Assembly: GCF_014982715.1 (NCBI RefSeq)
Contig: NZ_JADCJY010000001.1
Span: forward strand, 992,001 to 1,056,000
Reading direction: 5' to 3'
Source of the DNA: Gallalistipes aquisgranensis
GTDB lineage: Bacteria; Bacteroidota; Bacteroidia; Bacteroidales; Rikenellaceae
Length of the DNA stretch: 64,000 nucleotides
Shown: one piece after another, positions 55,108-64,000 of the stretch
How the letters are laid out: each line of letters begins with the position of its first letter
Numbering within the stretch: position 1 is the stretch's first letter
Notes under the pieces: model-generated
What the model was told of the DNA's origin: nothing
Seen by the model: only the letters and a program-made list of their open reading frames with translations
Databases searched by the model: none
Made by a program: the position numbers and the translations under genes

Positions 55108-55129
55108 GAACAACGGGCCTTAATTTTTT
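55089..55129 (+). terminator. Attenuator terminator before trpB
   Basis: Bases 55089-55101 pair with 55109-55121 (13-bp stem, 7-base loop), followed after two bases by a T6 run. It is located 38 bases before the trpB start, in a leader with three Trp codons. Confidence 0.9.
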
Positions 55130-55167
55130 ATATGGCAATCATTCAAATGTAAAACACATAACGCACT

Positions 55168-56535
55168 ATGAGTAAAACGAAAAAAATCCTGCTGACCGAC
55201 AAACAGATGCCCACCCGGTGGTACAACATTGTGGCGGATATGAAAAACCGCCCCCTGCCACCGCTCAATCCCAAGACGAAGAAACCCGTCACCAAAGAGG
55301 AAATGAGCGTTATCTTCGCCGAAGAGCTGATCGACCAGGAGATGTCCACGGAACGTTACATAGACATTCCCGAACAGGTTCAGGACGTCTACAAAATATG
55401 GCGCTCCACGCCTCTGACCCGGGCTTATGCTCTGGAAAAGGCGCTCGACACGCCGGCCAAAATCTATTTCAAAAACGAAAGCACTTCGCCCGCCGGTTCC
55501 CATAAACCCAATACGGCCATTCCGCAGGCCTATTACAACCACAAACAGGGCATCAAGCATCTGACGACCGAAACGGGCGGCGGCCAGTGGGGTACGGCCA
55601 TCGCTTTCGCCTCGCAGTACTTCGATCTCGACCTGAAAGTATTCATGGTGAAGGTGAGCTACAACCAGAAGCCTTACCGTAAACTGATGATGAATGCATG
55701 GGGCGCCGATGTAATCCCCTCCCCCAGCACGCTTACACAGGCGGGCCGCGACATGCTGGCCAAAGACCCCGATTGCTCGGGCAGTCTGGGTCTGGCGATT
55801 TCGGAAGCCGTCGAAATGGCCGTCAAAGATCCGGAAACCACCAAATATTGCTTGGGAAGTGTATTGAACCATGTGCTGCTGCACCAGACTATCATAGGTG
55901 AAGAGGCGGTCATGCAAATGGAAATGGCCGGGGATATGCCCGACATCGTGATCGGCTGTTTCGGGGGCGGGTCGAACTTCGCGGGAATCGGATTCCCGTT
56001 CCTCAAGGAAAAACTGACCAAGGGAACCGACATCCGGGTTATCGCCGTAGAACCCGCTTCCTGTCCGAAACTCACGCGGGGCATCTTCCATTATGACTTC
56101 GGAGACACGGCCGGATTCACCCCACTGATTCCCATGTATACGTTAGGTCACAACTTCCAGCCGGCAGACATCCATGCCGGAGGCCTGCGTTACCACGGCG
56201 CCGGGGCTATCGTCAGCCAACTGCTCAAGGACGGCCTGATCGAGGCCCAGTCTGTTCCCCAGCTGGAAACCTTTGCGGCGGGTCTGACATTTGCCAAGAC
56301 AGAGGGCATCATTCCGGCTCCCGAATCAACCCACGCCATCGCCGTTGCGATCCGGGAAGCGCTCAAAGCCAGGGAAGAGGGGAAAAGCAAAACCATTCTG
56401 TTCAACCTTTCGGGTCACGGCATGATCGACCTGTTCGCCTACGAACAGTATTTCGCGGGGAAACTCCAGAACTACGATCTGCCCGACTCGGTCATTCGGG
56501 CAAGTATCGAAGAACTGGATACCATCATCAAATAG
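55168..56535 (+). CDS. trpB: Tryptophan synthase beta chain, TrpB2 type
   Basis: This 455-residue PLP enzyme joins indole and serine to tryptophan. Its length and N-terminal extension fit TrpB2 rather than the 390-residue TrpB1 that pairs with TrpA. The PLP lysine is Lys113 in GSHKPN, and CFGGGSNFAG forms the phosphate loop. No trpA or other trp gene is adjacent. Expression appears to be controlled by the attenuator at 54942-55129, so it is tied to tryptophan supply, consistent with indole salvage or a stand-alone Trp synthase. Confidence 0.95.
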   Translation: MSKTKKILLTDKQMPTRWYNIVADMKNRPLPPLNPKTKKPVTKEEMSVIFAEELIDQEMSTERYIDIPEQVQDVYKIWRSTPLTRAYALEKALDTPAKIYFKNESTSPAGSHKPNTAIPQAYYNHKQGIKHLTTETGGGQWGTAIAFASQYFDLDLKVFMVKVSYNQKPYRKLMMNAWGADVIPSPSTLTQAGRDMLAKDPDCSGSLGLAISEAVEMAVKDPETTKYCLGSVLNHVLLHQTIIGEEAVMQMEMAGDMPDIVIGCFGGGSNFAGIGFPFLKEKLTKGTDIRVIAVEPASCPKLTRGIFHYDFGDTAGFTPLIPMYTLGHNFQPADIHAGGLRYHGAGAIVSQLLKDGLIEAQSVPQLETFAAGLTFAKTEGIIPAPESTHAIAVAIREALKAREEGKSKTILFNLSGHGMIDLFAYEQYFAGKLQNYDLPDSVIRASIEELDTIIK

Positions 56536-56550
56536 GCCATCCGGCCATGC

Positions 56551-56582
56551 AAAAAATCCCGTCCCTTCCGACGGGATTTTTT
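56551..56582. terminator. Bidirectional terminator after trpB
   Basis: AAAAAATCCCGTC pairs with GACGGGATTTTTT; it also ends the minus-strand DUF4491 gene. Confidence 0.9.
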
Positions 56583-56949
56583 ATTGCCCTTTCCGGGCCG
56601 GACGCGTCCGGCCGGACTTTCCCGGTTCGCGCTCTTCGTCCCATCCGTACCTCCGCCGGGGATTGCGCGGAAACCATCCTTTTCTCACCCGTTTTTCCTG
56701 GTCGAAAATCTCCTTGATCGACCAGAAGGAAGAGAAAGCGAACACACCGAAAATCGTGGATGCCACAACATGGCGACACGCTAAGGAAGCCGCGATTCCG
56801 ACGATACCCGACAGGAGAAAAAGCCACCATGAACGTGTTCCCCAGTAGTATTCGGCCTTGATCACCGCCGGATGAAAAAGCCCGATGATAAGAAACGTGC
56901 AGATTCCGATCACAAGTCCGGACAGATTATGGTTTTCGATCCACTCCAT
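56581..56949 (-). CDS. DUF4491 family membrane protein
   Basis: This 122-residue protein has three hydrophobic helices (about 9-28, 41-60, 61-78) and the family's FHPAVIKAEYYWGTRSWW segment, followed by a basic tail. DUF4491 is a Bacteroidetes-typical family of unknown function. Its stop overlaps the terminator. Confidence 0.85.
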   Translation of the reverse strand: MEWIENHNLSGLVIGICTFLIIGLFHPAVIKAEYYWGTRSWWLFLLSGIVGIAASLACRHVVASTIFGVFAFSSFWSIKEIFDQEKRVRKGWFPRNPRRRYGWDEEREPGKSGRTRPARKGQ

Positions 56950-57042
56950 ATTTCATTACTCTTTTGGTGAATTTAACCTTACCCGATTCCGGAACAAATA
57001 TACTAAATCGACGGAGTTTTCCATCCGGCCGGCAAAATCTAC

Positions 57043-57924
57043 TCACTTCGCCGTTCGGGATTTCGAATGCAGTATAACGATGATTACCGCCGTAACGATC
57101 AAGCAAAGTCCTGCCGCCGAAAGCGTTCCGAAAGTTTCGCCGAAATAGAACACCCCGACCAGAATGGCGGTCAGAGGTTCCATTGATCCCAAAATGGCAG
57201 TCATGGTCGATCCGATATTTTTGACGGCCAGCACCAGGGCGAGGTTGGAGACGACTGTAGGCAGCAATGCCAGCAACAAGGCATCTCCCGCCAGGCGGAA
57301 ACTCGGCAGCCTTTCGATTCCCGTGGTCGTCGCAGCATAAACCAGGAACATCGTCGCAGCGGAAAGCAACACATAGAAAGTCAGCACAACGGAATCCATC
57401 CGGACGACTCTCGTTTTGTTGACACCGACGATATAGCAGGCGTAGGTGACGACCGTGACGAGCACCATCGAAATTCCTCTGAACGTAGCAGAGGAATCCT
57501 CTTCGCCCCAGCTCAGCAGGGCAACTCCGGCAACCGACAGGACGGCTGCGACGATCAGCCACAAGGAACATTTCTCCCGGAAAAAAAGAATCATAACCAG
57601 CGTGACCACCAACGGATAGAGAAAATGGATGGTGGTCGCCATTCCGCTGGGTATAAATTCGTAGGACATCAGCAGCCAGAGCGAGGTGGCTGCATACAGG
57701 CCTCCGAGCGCCAGAAAGATCATCATATCCTTGAAGCCGATTTTCAGTCTGCGATGCGTGCCCCTGGCGATCAACCCCATCAGCAATGCGGCGATTCCCA
57801 TCCGGTAGAACAAAATGGTCGGGGTCCCGACTCCCGCCTTCAGCAGGGGAATGGAAAACAGGGGTACCAGCCCGAAGGTAGCCGACGACACGATTGCGAA
57901 CAAAAGACCTTTGACGTTGTTCAT
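57043..57924 (-). CDS. EamA/DMT-family transporter
   Basis: The start was set at 57924 (MNNVKGLLFAIVSSATFGLVPLF); a reading from 57993 would include the promoter. The 293-residue protein has ten helices in two EamA repeats (FYRMGIAALLMGL and GSMEPLTAILVGVFYFGE). A metabolite exporter is likely; the substrate is unknown. Confidence 0.88.
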   Translation of the reverse strand: MNNVKGLLFAIVSSATFGLVPLFSIPLLKAGVGTPTILFYRMGIAALLMGLIARGTHRRLKIGFKDMMIFLALGGLYAATSLWLLMSYEFIPSGMATTIHFLYPLVVTLVMILFFREKCSLWLIVAAVLSVAGVALLSWGEEDSSATFRGISMVLVTVVTYACYIVGVNKTRVVRMDSVVLTFYVLLSAATMFLVYAATTTGIERLPSFRLAGDALLLALLPTVVSNLALVLAVKNIGSTMTAILGSMEPLTAILVGVFYFGETFGTLSAAGLCLIVTAVIIVILHSKSRTAK

Positions 57925-57969
57925 GATAACGGAATGTGCGGTGTAATTTTCTGCCGGACCGGCGGCCCG

Positions 57970-57977
57970 CAAAGATA
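57970..57977 (-). promoter_or_regulatory. -7 box for EamA transporter
   Basis: The minus-strand reading TATCTTTG is a perfect TAnnTTTG match, 46 bases before the start. Confidence 0.6.
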
Positions 57978-58105
57978 AGCACGAATCCGTCAAAAAGAAC
58001 CGGTCGCCTTCCGTTTTGTCAAAGGCACAAAGCGGTCGGGAAACGAAAAATGATTAAATTCGTCCCGGATTCCGACGAACGGCAATCCGACAAAAGCAGG
58101 AAGCA

Positions 58106-58450
58106 ATGAAAACACGAAGCCAAACATTTCTGATCGAGAACGAGTTGCCGTGGGAGCCGGCCGGCGAAGGTGTCCGGCGTCAAATCATGGGTTACGACGG
58201 GCAGGTCATGATGGTAAAGGTCCGGTTCGAAAAGGGGGCGGTCGGCACGCCTCATACGCACTATCACACCCAGGTGAGTTACGTTGTAAACGGCCTATTC
58301 GAGGTCTCATCGAACGGGGAGACCCGCACGTTGGGACCCGGCGACGGTTTCTATGCGGAACCCGATGCCACACACGGGGTCGTCTGTCTGGAAGCTGGCA
58401 CGCTGTTGGACGTATTCACGCCGCTCAGAGACGATTTTCTGAAAAAATAA
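58106..58450 (+). CDS. Cupin-domain protein
   Basis: This 114-residue single-domain cupin has a metal-site motif HTHYHTQ near 50-56, a second-half GDGFYAEPDATHG, and a C-terminal strand. It is probably a small metal-binding sensor or an enzyme of the pectin-degradation KdgF-like type; no neighbour indicates a pathway. A terminator immediately follows. Confidence 0.85.
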   Translation: MKTRSQTFLIENELPWEPAGEGVRRQIMGYDGQVMMVKVRFEKGAVGTPHTHYHTQVSYVVNGLFEVSSNGETRTLGPGDGFYAEPDATHGVVCLEAGTLLDVFTPLRDDFLKK

Positions 58451-58479
58451 AAAACTGCCGGATATTCCGGCAGTTTTTC
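58451..58479. terminator. Bidirectional terminator
   Basis: AAAACTGCCGGA pairs with TCCGGCAGTTTT around a 3-base loop, between convergent cupin and rubrerythrin genes. Confidence 0.88.
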
Positions 58480-58497
58480 TTTCATCGAATTTCCCTG

Positions 58498-59076
58498 TCA
58501 GTAGTTTTCTTTCTTGGGTTCGAAATAGGCCTGGGGATGGGCGCAGGCCGGGCATGACTGGGGCGCCGTTTTCCCTTTGTGGACATACCCGCAATTACGG
58601 CATTGCCACTCGATCTCTTCGTCGCGCTCGAACACCTTGTCTTCCTCTACCCTGGCAAGCAGCTTGCGGTAACGGGCCTCGTGCTCTGCTTCCACTTTGG
58701 CTACATTACGGAACGTCGCAGCAATGGCGGGAAACCCCTCCTCCTCGGCCACCTTGGCGAATTCGGGATAGAGCTCGGCCCACTCCTCGTTTTCACCTTC
58801 AGCCGCAGCCTTCAGGTTTTCGGCGGTGGTGCCGATCACTCCGGCCGGATAGGATGCCGTAATTTCGACCATGCCGCCTTCAAGGTATTTGAAAAATTTC
58901 TTGGCGTGCTCCTTCTCCTGCTCGGCCGTCTCCATAAACACACCTGCGATCTGTTCGAAGCCCTCCTTCTTTGCCACGCTGGCGAAGAAAGTGTAACGGC
59001 TGCGGGCCTGCGACTCACCTGCGAACGATTTCAGCAGGTTCTGTTCGGTTCTGGTTCCTTTAACGCTTTTTCCCAT
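58498..59076 (-). CDS. Rubrerythrin
   Basis: This 192-residue non-haem diiron protein reduces hydrogen peroxide in anaerobes. The four-helix diiron domain has [16 protein letters not shown] and [10 protein letters not shown] ligands, and the C-terminal rubredoxin-like site has paired CRNCGY and CPACAH. It has a perfect promoter box and a leader of about 40 bases, typical of an oxidative-stress gene. Confidence 0.97.
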   Translation of the reverse strand: MGKSVKGTRTEQNLLKSFAGESQARSRYTFFASVAKKEGFEQIAGVFMETAEQEKEHAKKFFKYLEGGMVEITASYPAGVIGTTAENLKAAAEGENEEWAELYPEFAKVAEEEGFPAIAATFRNVAKVEAEHEARYRKLLARVEEDKVFERDEEIEWQCRNCGYVHKGKTAPQSCPACAHPQAYFEPKKENY

Positions 59077-59116
59077 CTTTTTGAATTTTTAGCTGGTTCG
59101 TAACTTTTTATGTCAA

Positions 59117-59124
59117 CAAAGATA
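59117..59124 (-). promoter_or_regulatory. -7 box for rubrerythrin
   Basis: The minus-strand reading TATCTTTG is a perfect TAnnTTTG match, 41 bases before the start. Confidence 0.6.
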
Positions 59125-59191
59125 ACAAAAATGCAAAATATTCCAACCCGTTTTCCCTATCATTTGTTTTTATGGTCTTATAAGTTATGCC

Positions 59192-59199
59192 TATCTTTG
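59192..59199 (+). promoter_or_regulatory. -7 box for DUF2721 gene
   Basis: TATCTTTG is a perfect match 20 bases before the start. Confidence 0.6.
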
Positions 59200-59218
59200 C
59201 GGGAAACGAACACAAGTC

Positions 59219-59623
59219 ATGGAAGAACTCACTCTGGCCACTCCGTCGATCCTCTTTTCGGCCATTTCGCTCATCATGCTGGCCTACACTAACCGGTTCC
59301 TCTCCTACGCACAGGTGATCCGCAACATATCCGCGGAGTACCGCAAAACGCCCAGCCGCGAGGTGCTCCATCAGATCAAGAACCTCAAAAAAAGGCTGTA
59401 TCTCACCCGAAGCATGCAAATACTCGGCATCTTCAGCCTGTTTCTCTGCGTAGTATGCACTTTCTTCATTTACGTGGGGTGGCAGATGGCGGCTGTCTAC
59501 ATCTTCGCTGCGGCCCTGATCTCGCTGATCGTTTCGCTCGGCATCTCGATCCGGGAGATTCTGATCTCGGTACGGGCACTGGAGATACACCTCGAAGGTA
59601 TGGAAAACGGAAAAAAAGAGTAA
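59219..59623 (+). CDS. DUF2721 family membrane protein
   Basis: This 134-residue protein has three hydrophobic helices (about 11-25, 70-88, 93-112) and a conserved RFLSYAQVIR/YLTRSMQILGIF pattern of the DUF2721 family. Function unknown. It ends 40 bases before ettA. Confidence 0.85.
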   Translation: MEELTLATPSILFSAISLIMLAYTNRFLSYAQVIRNISAEYRKTPSREVLHQIKNLKKRLYLTRSMQILGIFSLFLCVVCTFFIYVGWQMAAVYIFAAALISLIVSLGISIREILISVRALEIHLEGMENGKKE

Positions 59624-59628
59624 ATTTG
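59621..59628 (+). promoter_or_regulatory. -7 box for ettA
   Basis: TAAATTTG matches TAnnTTTG, 35 bases before the start and overlapping the DUF2721 stop. Confidence 0.5.
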
Positions 59629-59662
59629 CGGAACATTAACCCATAACAACCCAAAACGAAAC

Positions 59663-61333
59663 ATGGCAGACGAAAAGATCATATTCTCGATGGTGGGCGT
59701 CAGCAAGACCTTCACCAACCAGAAAAAGGTTCTCAACAACATCTATCTCTCTTTCTTCTACGGAGCAAAAATAGGTATCATCGGACTGAACGGCTCTGGA
59801 AAATCGACCCTGATGAAGATCATCGCCGGAATAGACAAAAACTATCAGGGGGAAGTGGTTTTCTCCCCCGGTTATTCGGTGGGATATCTGGAACAGGAAC
59901 CGAAACTGGACGACACGAAGACCGTAAAAGAGGTCGTTCAGGAAGGATGCGCCGATGTGGTCGCTCTGCTCAAGGAGTATGAAGAGGTGAATACCAAATT
60001 CATGGAACCCATGGACGACGATCAGATGAACAAACTGATCGAACGGCAGGGGGAACTGACCGAACTGATCGAACAGAAGAGCGGCTGGGAACTGGACAGC
60101 GTGCTTGACCGGGCGATGGATGCCCTGCGCTGCCCCGACCCCGACACCCCGGTCAAGCATCTCTCCGGAGGCGAACGTCGCCGGGTAGCTCTTTGCCGCC
60201 TGTTGTTGCAGCAGCCCGACGTGTTGCTGTTGGACGAGCCGACCAACCACCTTGATGCGGAAAGCGTGGACTGGCTGGAACAGCATCTCCAACAATACAA
60301 GGGTACGGTGATCGCCGTCACCCACGACCGCTATTTCCTCGATCACGTGGCAGGATGGATTCTGGAACTCGACCGGGGAGAGGGCATTCCCTGGAAAGGC
60401 AACTATTCCAGCTGGCTGGAGCAGAAATCGAACCGCCTGGCCCTCGAAGAGAAACAGGAGAGCAAACGCCGCAAGACGCTCGAACGCGAACTGGAGTGGG
60501 TACGGATGAACCCCAAGGGACGCCAGGCCAAGAGCAAGGCCCGTCTGGCCTCTTACGACAGAATGCTGAACGAGGATGCCAAGCAGAAGGAGGAGAAACT
60601 GGAAATCTATATTCCCAACGGTCCCCGCCTGGGCGATGTGGTGATCGAAGCGAAAAACGTGAGCAAAGCGTTCGGGGACCGGCTTCTGTATGAGAATCTC
60701 AATTTCACCCTCCCTCCCGCCGGCATCGTAGGGGTGATCGGTCCCAACGGAACGGGGAAAACCACGCTGTTCCGGATGATCATGGGGCTCGAAAAACCCA
60801 CTTCGGGCGAATTCAAGGTAGGCGAAACGGTAAAGCTGGCCTATGTGGACCAGCAGCACAAGTCGATCGACCCGGAAAAAACGGTCTATGAAGTGATTTC
60901 CGAGAACAGCGACATCATTACCCTCGGGAACCGGACGGTCAATGCACGGGCCTACGTCGCCCGCTTCAACTTTTCGGGTGCCGATCAGGAAAAGAAGTGC
61001 GGCATGCTGTCGGGTGGTGAACGCAACCGGCTCCATTTGGCGCTGGCACTGAAGGAACAAGGTAATGTACTGCTGCTGGACGAGCCGACCAACGATGTGG
61101 ATGTCAACACACTGCGCGCCCTGGAGGAAGGGTTGGAAAACTTTGCCGGCTGTGCCGTAGTAATTTCCCACGACCGATGGTTCCTCGACCGTATCGCCAC
61201 ACACATTCTTTCGTTCGAAGGCGACTCGCAGGTAGTCTTTTTCGAGGGAAGTTACAGCGAATACGAGGAGCGAAAAAAACAGATGGGCGACACGACGCCC
61301 CATCGCGTAAAATACAAAAAACTGATGGCATAA
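59663..61333 (+). CDS. ettA: Energy-dependent translational throttle EttA (ABC-F)
   Basis: This 556-residue ABC-F protein binds the ribosomal E site and gates early elongation by ATP/ADP ratio. Two ATPase domains have Walker A GLNGSGKST and GPNGTGKTT, signature LSGGERRR and LSGGERNR, and Walker B LLLDEPTNHLD and LLLDEPTNDVD. The EttA arm and the linker (RRKTLERELEWVRMNPKGRQ) lie between. Confidence 0.96.
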   Translation: MADEKIIFSMVGVSKTFTNQKKVLNNIYLSFFYGAKIGIIGLNGSGKSTLMKIIAGIDKNYQGEVVFSPGYSVGYLEQEPKLDDTKTVKEVVQEGCADVVALLKEYEEVNTKFMEPMDDDQMNKLIERQGELTELIEQKSGWELDSVLDRAMDALRCPDPDTPVKHLSGGERRRVALCRLLLQQPDVLLLDEPTNHLDAESVDWLEQHLQQYKGTVIAVTHDRYFLDHVAGWILELDRGEGIPWKGNYSSWLEQKSNRLALEEKQESKRRKTLERELEWVRMNPKGRQAKSKARLASYDRMLNEDAKQKEEKLEIYIPNGPRLGDVVIEAKNVSKAFGDRLLYENLNFTLPPAGIVGVIGPNGTGKTTLFRMIMGLEKPTSGEFKVGETVKLAYVDQQHKSIDPEKTVYEVISENSDIITLGNRTVNARAYVARFNFSGADQEKKCGMLSGGERNRLHLALALKEQGNVLLLDEPTNDVDVNTLRALEEGLENFAGCAVVISHDRWFLDRIATHILSFEGDSQVVFFEGSYSEYEERKKQMGDTTPHRVKYKKLMA

Positions 61334-61349
61334 AGGCATGAACGAAGGA

Positions 61350-61380
61350 AACTCCTGATTCATAATCAGGAGTTCTTTCA
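61350..61380 (+). terminator. Hairpin between ettA and hisS
   Basis: AACTCCTGATT pairs with AATCAGGAGTT around a 3-base loop. The T run after it is poor, so it may be a weak terminator or a transcript-stability element. Confidence 0.45.
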
Positions 61381-61421
61381 GTCGTGTCCTTATGACCGAA
61401 ACGTTCAATACCACATAAAAA

Positions 61422-62780
61422 ATGTCTGCTCAAAAACCATCCATCCCCAAAGGGACCCGTGACTTTTCGCCTGCTGAAATGATCCGGCGTACCTATATGT
61501 TCGACACGATCAAAAGCGTGTTCCGCAATTTCGGATTCCTTCCGCTGGAGACTCCTGCCATGGAGAATCTGTCTACCCTGCTGGGGAAGTACGGAGACGA
61601 AGGTGACAAACTTCTTTTCAAGATACTTAACTCCGGAGACTTCACGGAGAAGATCACCCCGGAACAGCTTTCCCATCCCAATGCGCTGGCCACACGGATT
61701 TGCGAAAAAGGGTTGCGTTACGATCTGACGGTGCCTTTCGCCCGGTACGTGGTGCAACACCAAGGAGAGATTTCGTTTCCGTTCCGGCGTTACCAGGTGC
61801 AGCCCGTGTGGCGGGCCGACCGGCCGCAAAAGGGACGTTACCGCGAGTTTTACCAGTGCGACGTGGATATTATCGGCAGCCGCAGTCTGACCAACGAAGT
61901 CGAGCTGATCCAGATCGTCGAAGAGGTATTCGGCCGCCTCGGCATTCGAGTAGTGCTGAAGATGAACAATCGCAAAATCCTGTATGGCATAGCCGAGAGT
62001 ATCGGCTATGCGGACAAGATGATGGATATTACGGTAGCCATCGACAAACTGGACAAAATCGGACTGGAGAATGTCAATGCGGAACTTCTTTCCAAAGGTA
62101 TCGGAGAGGAAGCGATAGCCAAACTCGAACCGATACTGAAGTTGTCCGGTTCGAACGAGCAGAAACTGAATTTATTGGAGACGATCATCGGCGGGTCGGA
62201 AACCGGCCTGAAAGGGATCGGAGAGATGCGTACCATTTTCGGATATACGGAATCGCTCGGTACGGAACTGGAGGTGGAACTTGATCTGTCCCTGGCACGG
62301 GGATTGAATTATTACACGGGAGCCATCTTCGAAGTGAAAGCGAAGGATTTCGCCATCGGAAGCATCTGCGGAGGCGGCCGCTACGACGATCTTACGGGAA
62401 TTTTCGGCATGCCCAACACTTCGGGAGTCGGTATTTCATTCGGAGCAGACCGCATATACGACGTGCTGACAGGGCTGAATCTCTTTCCGGAAGAGGCCGA
62501 CCTTTCCACCCGGGTCATTTTCCTCAATCTCGGGGGAGACGAGGAGCTCGCCTCGCTCCGGTTGTTGGCCGAAGTGCGTAAGTCGGGGATCGCAGCCGAA
62601 ATCTATCCCGAAAACGGAAAAATGAAGAAGCAGATGGAATATGCTAACCGGCGGGGAATTCCCTTCGTGGCCATCATCGGCAGCGAAGAGCTCTCTTCCG
62701 GGTGCCTAACACTGAAAAACATGCGTAGCGGCGAACAGGAAAAAATCCCGTTCGGCGAGCTCGCCAAACACCTTGCATAA
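61422..62780 (+). CDS. hisS: Histidine-tRNA ligase
   Basis: This 452-residue class II synthetase has motif 2 in [13 protein letters not shown], the His-A region [13 protein letters not shown], motif 3 GGGRYDDL and a C-terminal anticodon-binding domain. It overlaps the following S41 protease gene by one base (TAATG). No His-codon leader peptide precedes it. Confidence 0.97.
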   Translation: MSAQKPSIPKGTRDFSPAEMIRRTYMFDTIKSVFRNFGFLPLETPAMENLSTLLGKYGDEGDKLLFKILNSGDFTEKITPEQLSHPNALATRICEKGLRYDLTVPFARYVVQHQGEISFPFRRYQVQPVWRADRPQKGRYREFYQCDVDIIGSRSLTNEVELIQIVEEVFGRLGIRVVLKMNNRKILYGIAESIGYADKMMDITVAIDKLDKIGLENVNAELLSKGIGEEAIAKLEPILKLSGSNEQKLNLLETIIGGSETGLKGIGEMRTIFGYTESLGTELEVELDLSLARGLNYYTGAIFEVKAKDFAIGSICGGGRYDDLTGIFGMPNTSGVGISFGADRIYDVLTGLNLFPEEADLSTRVIFLNLGGDEELASLRLLAEVRKSGIAAEIYPENGKMKKQMEYANRRGIPFVAIIGSEELSSGCLTLKNMRSGEQEKIPFGELAKHLA

Positions 62781-64000
62781 TGAAACGCATCCTCATCATC
62801 CTTTGCATCTTACCGTTGTGTTGTCTGGCTCAGCGAACGCCCCGTCATGCGGGAACGGACCCCACGTTGCAGCTCCAGAAATTCAACCAGTTTTACCGCT
62901 ATCTGAACGGTGCGTATGTTGACACGATCAATAACGAGAGGCTGATCGAGGACGCTATCAAGAAGATTCTTTCGGAACTGGACCCCCATTCGGCCTATGT
63001 GTCGGCAGAGGACATGGTGCCGGTCGAGGAGTCGTTTCAGGGAAGTTTCAGCGGCATCGGAGTGGAATTCAATGTATTGAACGACACATTGCTCGTAGTG
63101 AATACCGTTGCGGGAGGTCCTTCCGAAAAGGTCGGCGTTCTGCCGAACGACCGGATCGTCGCGGTGGACGGGGAGTCGGTGATCGGAATCAAACAGGCTC
63201 GGGTTCCCAAAGTGCTCCGGGGTCCCAAGGGATCGGTGGTGGAGATCGAGGTGCTGCGCAGAGGGGAAACGACCCCGATCAGTTTCCGTATCACGCGGGA
63301 CGATATCCCGATCAATACGGTCGATGCGGCATACAAAATCGATGACAAGACGGGGTATATCAAGGTGAACCGTTTTGCCGCCACCACGATGAAAGAGGTC
63401 GAGGAGGCATTCGGGAAAATGGGGGAAATCGACGCACTGATTCTCGATCTGCGGGGAAACGGAGGCGGTTTTCTGGACCAGGCGGTCAAACTCGGAAACT
63501 TTTTCCTTCCGGAGGGTGCAACGATCGTCTCTACGGAAGGACGTCTCGTACCCCCCGAACGATTTTCCGCGCGGGCAGACGGTGCCTATCGTAAAGGCAA
63601 AGTGGTCGTACTGATAGACGAATCGTCCGCTTCGGCCAGCGAAATCGTGGCCGGAGCCATACAGGACTGGGACCGGGGAGTCGTTATCGGCCGCCGCAGT
63701 TTCGGAAAGGGCCTGGTGCAGCGCCAGTTCCCGCTGATCGACGGTTCCGCCGTACGTATTACCGTAGCCCGCTATCATACGCCAACGGGACGCGTCATTC
63801 AGCGACCTTTCGAAAAAGGAAACCAGCAGGCCTACTACGAGGCTTTCGCCAAACGGTTCGAGAACGGTACGGATTCGCTTAAAGCTGTCGATTCCCTGCG
63901 TTATACCACACTTCGCAGCGGCCGTCCCGTGTACGGTGGCGGCGGAATATACCCCGACATCTATGTACCTTTGGATACGACGGGTTATTCGCAATATTGG
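62780..64000 (+). CDS. S41-family C-terminal processing protease (3' end cut by window)
   Basis: The frame starts at ATG 62780, sharing its A with the hisS stop, and stays open to the last base; 407 residues are present. The signal peptide is [22 protein letters not shown]-type N-terminal helical part precedes a PDZ domain (about 88-165; SGIGVEFNVLND, GVLPNDRIVAVDGESV). The S41 catalytic domain has DLRGNGGGFLD, the catalytic Ser in DESSASASEI (about 280-289) and Lys310 in FGKG. It is periplasmic and degrades or trims exported proteins by C-terminal recognition. Confidence 0.93.
   Translation, partial: MKRILIILCILPLCCLAQRTPRHAGTDPTLQLQKFNQFYRYLNGAYVDTINNERLIEDAIKKILSELDPHSAYVSAEDMVPVEESFQGSFSGIGVEFNVLNDTLLVVNTVAGGPSEKVGVLPNDRIVAVDGESVIGIKQARVPKVLRGPKGSVVEIEVLRRGETTPISFRITRDDIPINTVDAAYKIDDKTGYIKVNRFAATTMKEVEEAFGKMGEIDALILDLRGNGGGFLDQAVKLGNFFLPEGATIVSTEGRLVPPERFSARADGAYRKGKVVVLIDESSASASEIVAGAIQDWDRGVVIGRRSFGKGLVQRQFPLIDGSAVRITVARYHTPTGRVIQRPFEKGNQQAYYEAFAKRFENGTDSLKAVDSLRYTTLRSGRPVYGGGGIYPDIYVPLDTTGYSQYW

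Noticed and set aside
61334-61421. Possible histidine leader before hisS
   Set aside because: The gap has a hairpin but no frame with consecutive His codons and no alternative pairing.

Overview
The window looks like chromosome from a member of the Bacteroidales. The evidence is the repeated TAnnTTTG promoter element (some copies with TTTG about 19 bases upstream), the lack of Shine-Dalgarno-like start sites, a SusC-type TonB plug protein, a paired ExbB/ExbD/ExbD/TonB system, NamZ and GH20 wall or glycan enzymes, and a LytTR two-component pair. Base composition and gene content fit Rikenellaceae (Alistipes-like), but the genus is inference. I see no phage, insertion sequence, CRISPR array, rRNA or tRNA. 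This is mostly ordinary core chromosome, and its most unusual feature is a regulatory one.

Layout. 1-6,900: the end of a beta-propeller lipoprotein-like gene, a plug-only TonB protein, an acyl-CoA synthetase, an MGH/GH63-like glycosidase, a twin-CDGSH iron-sulfur protein and an aldo/keto reductase. 6,900-17,300: lepA, an ACT-domain protein divergent from overlapping lysC-lysA, an EamA exporter, pheT and guaA. 17,300-24,400: a minus-strand chain glmS, namZ, GH20 hexosaminidase and serine hydrolase, every junction overlapping; it joins amino-sugar synthesis to peptidoglycan salvage. 24,400-31,600: mazG, a gamma-carbonic anhydrase, a LytS/LytTR-type two-component system, a duplicated Spy-like protein and a large outer-membrane barrel. 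31,600-39,400: two Gfo/Idh/MocA oxidoreductases, panE, purU, orphan OadG/OadB-like sodium-pump subunits, DedA and two small exported orphans.

39,400-45,300: an ExbB-ExbD-ExbD-TonB operon that continues into a PstS-like lipoprotein and a TPR protein. 45,300-50,900: a TetR-controlled export operon (TetR, TolC, HlyD, two ABC-2 permeases) with no ATPase gene and two palindromic operators around its promoter. 51,100-53,500: a RibD-like pathway enzyme split into separate deaminase and reductase genes, coupled to a metallophosphoesterase. 53,600-54,900: a DcaP-like porin.

54,940-56,540 holds the best find: a complete transcription attenuator in front of a stand-alone TrpB2-type tryptophan synthase beta gene. 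It has a perfect promoter, a 19-codon leader peptide with three consecutive Trp codons, an 11-bp antiterminator stem and a mutually exclusive 13-bp terminator with a U-run. The window ends with a DUF4491 protein, a second EamA transporter, a cupin, rubrerythrin, a DUF2721 protein, ettA, hisS and a truncated S41 protease.

Calls rest on reading motifs and gene context only. No database search was run, so family names for weakly conserved genes are provisional.
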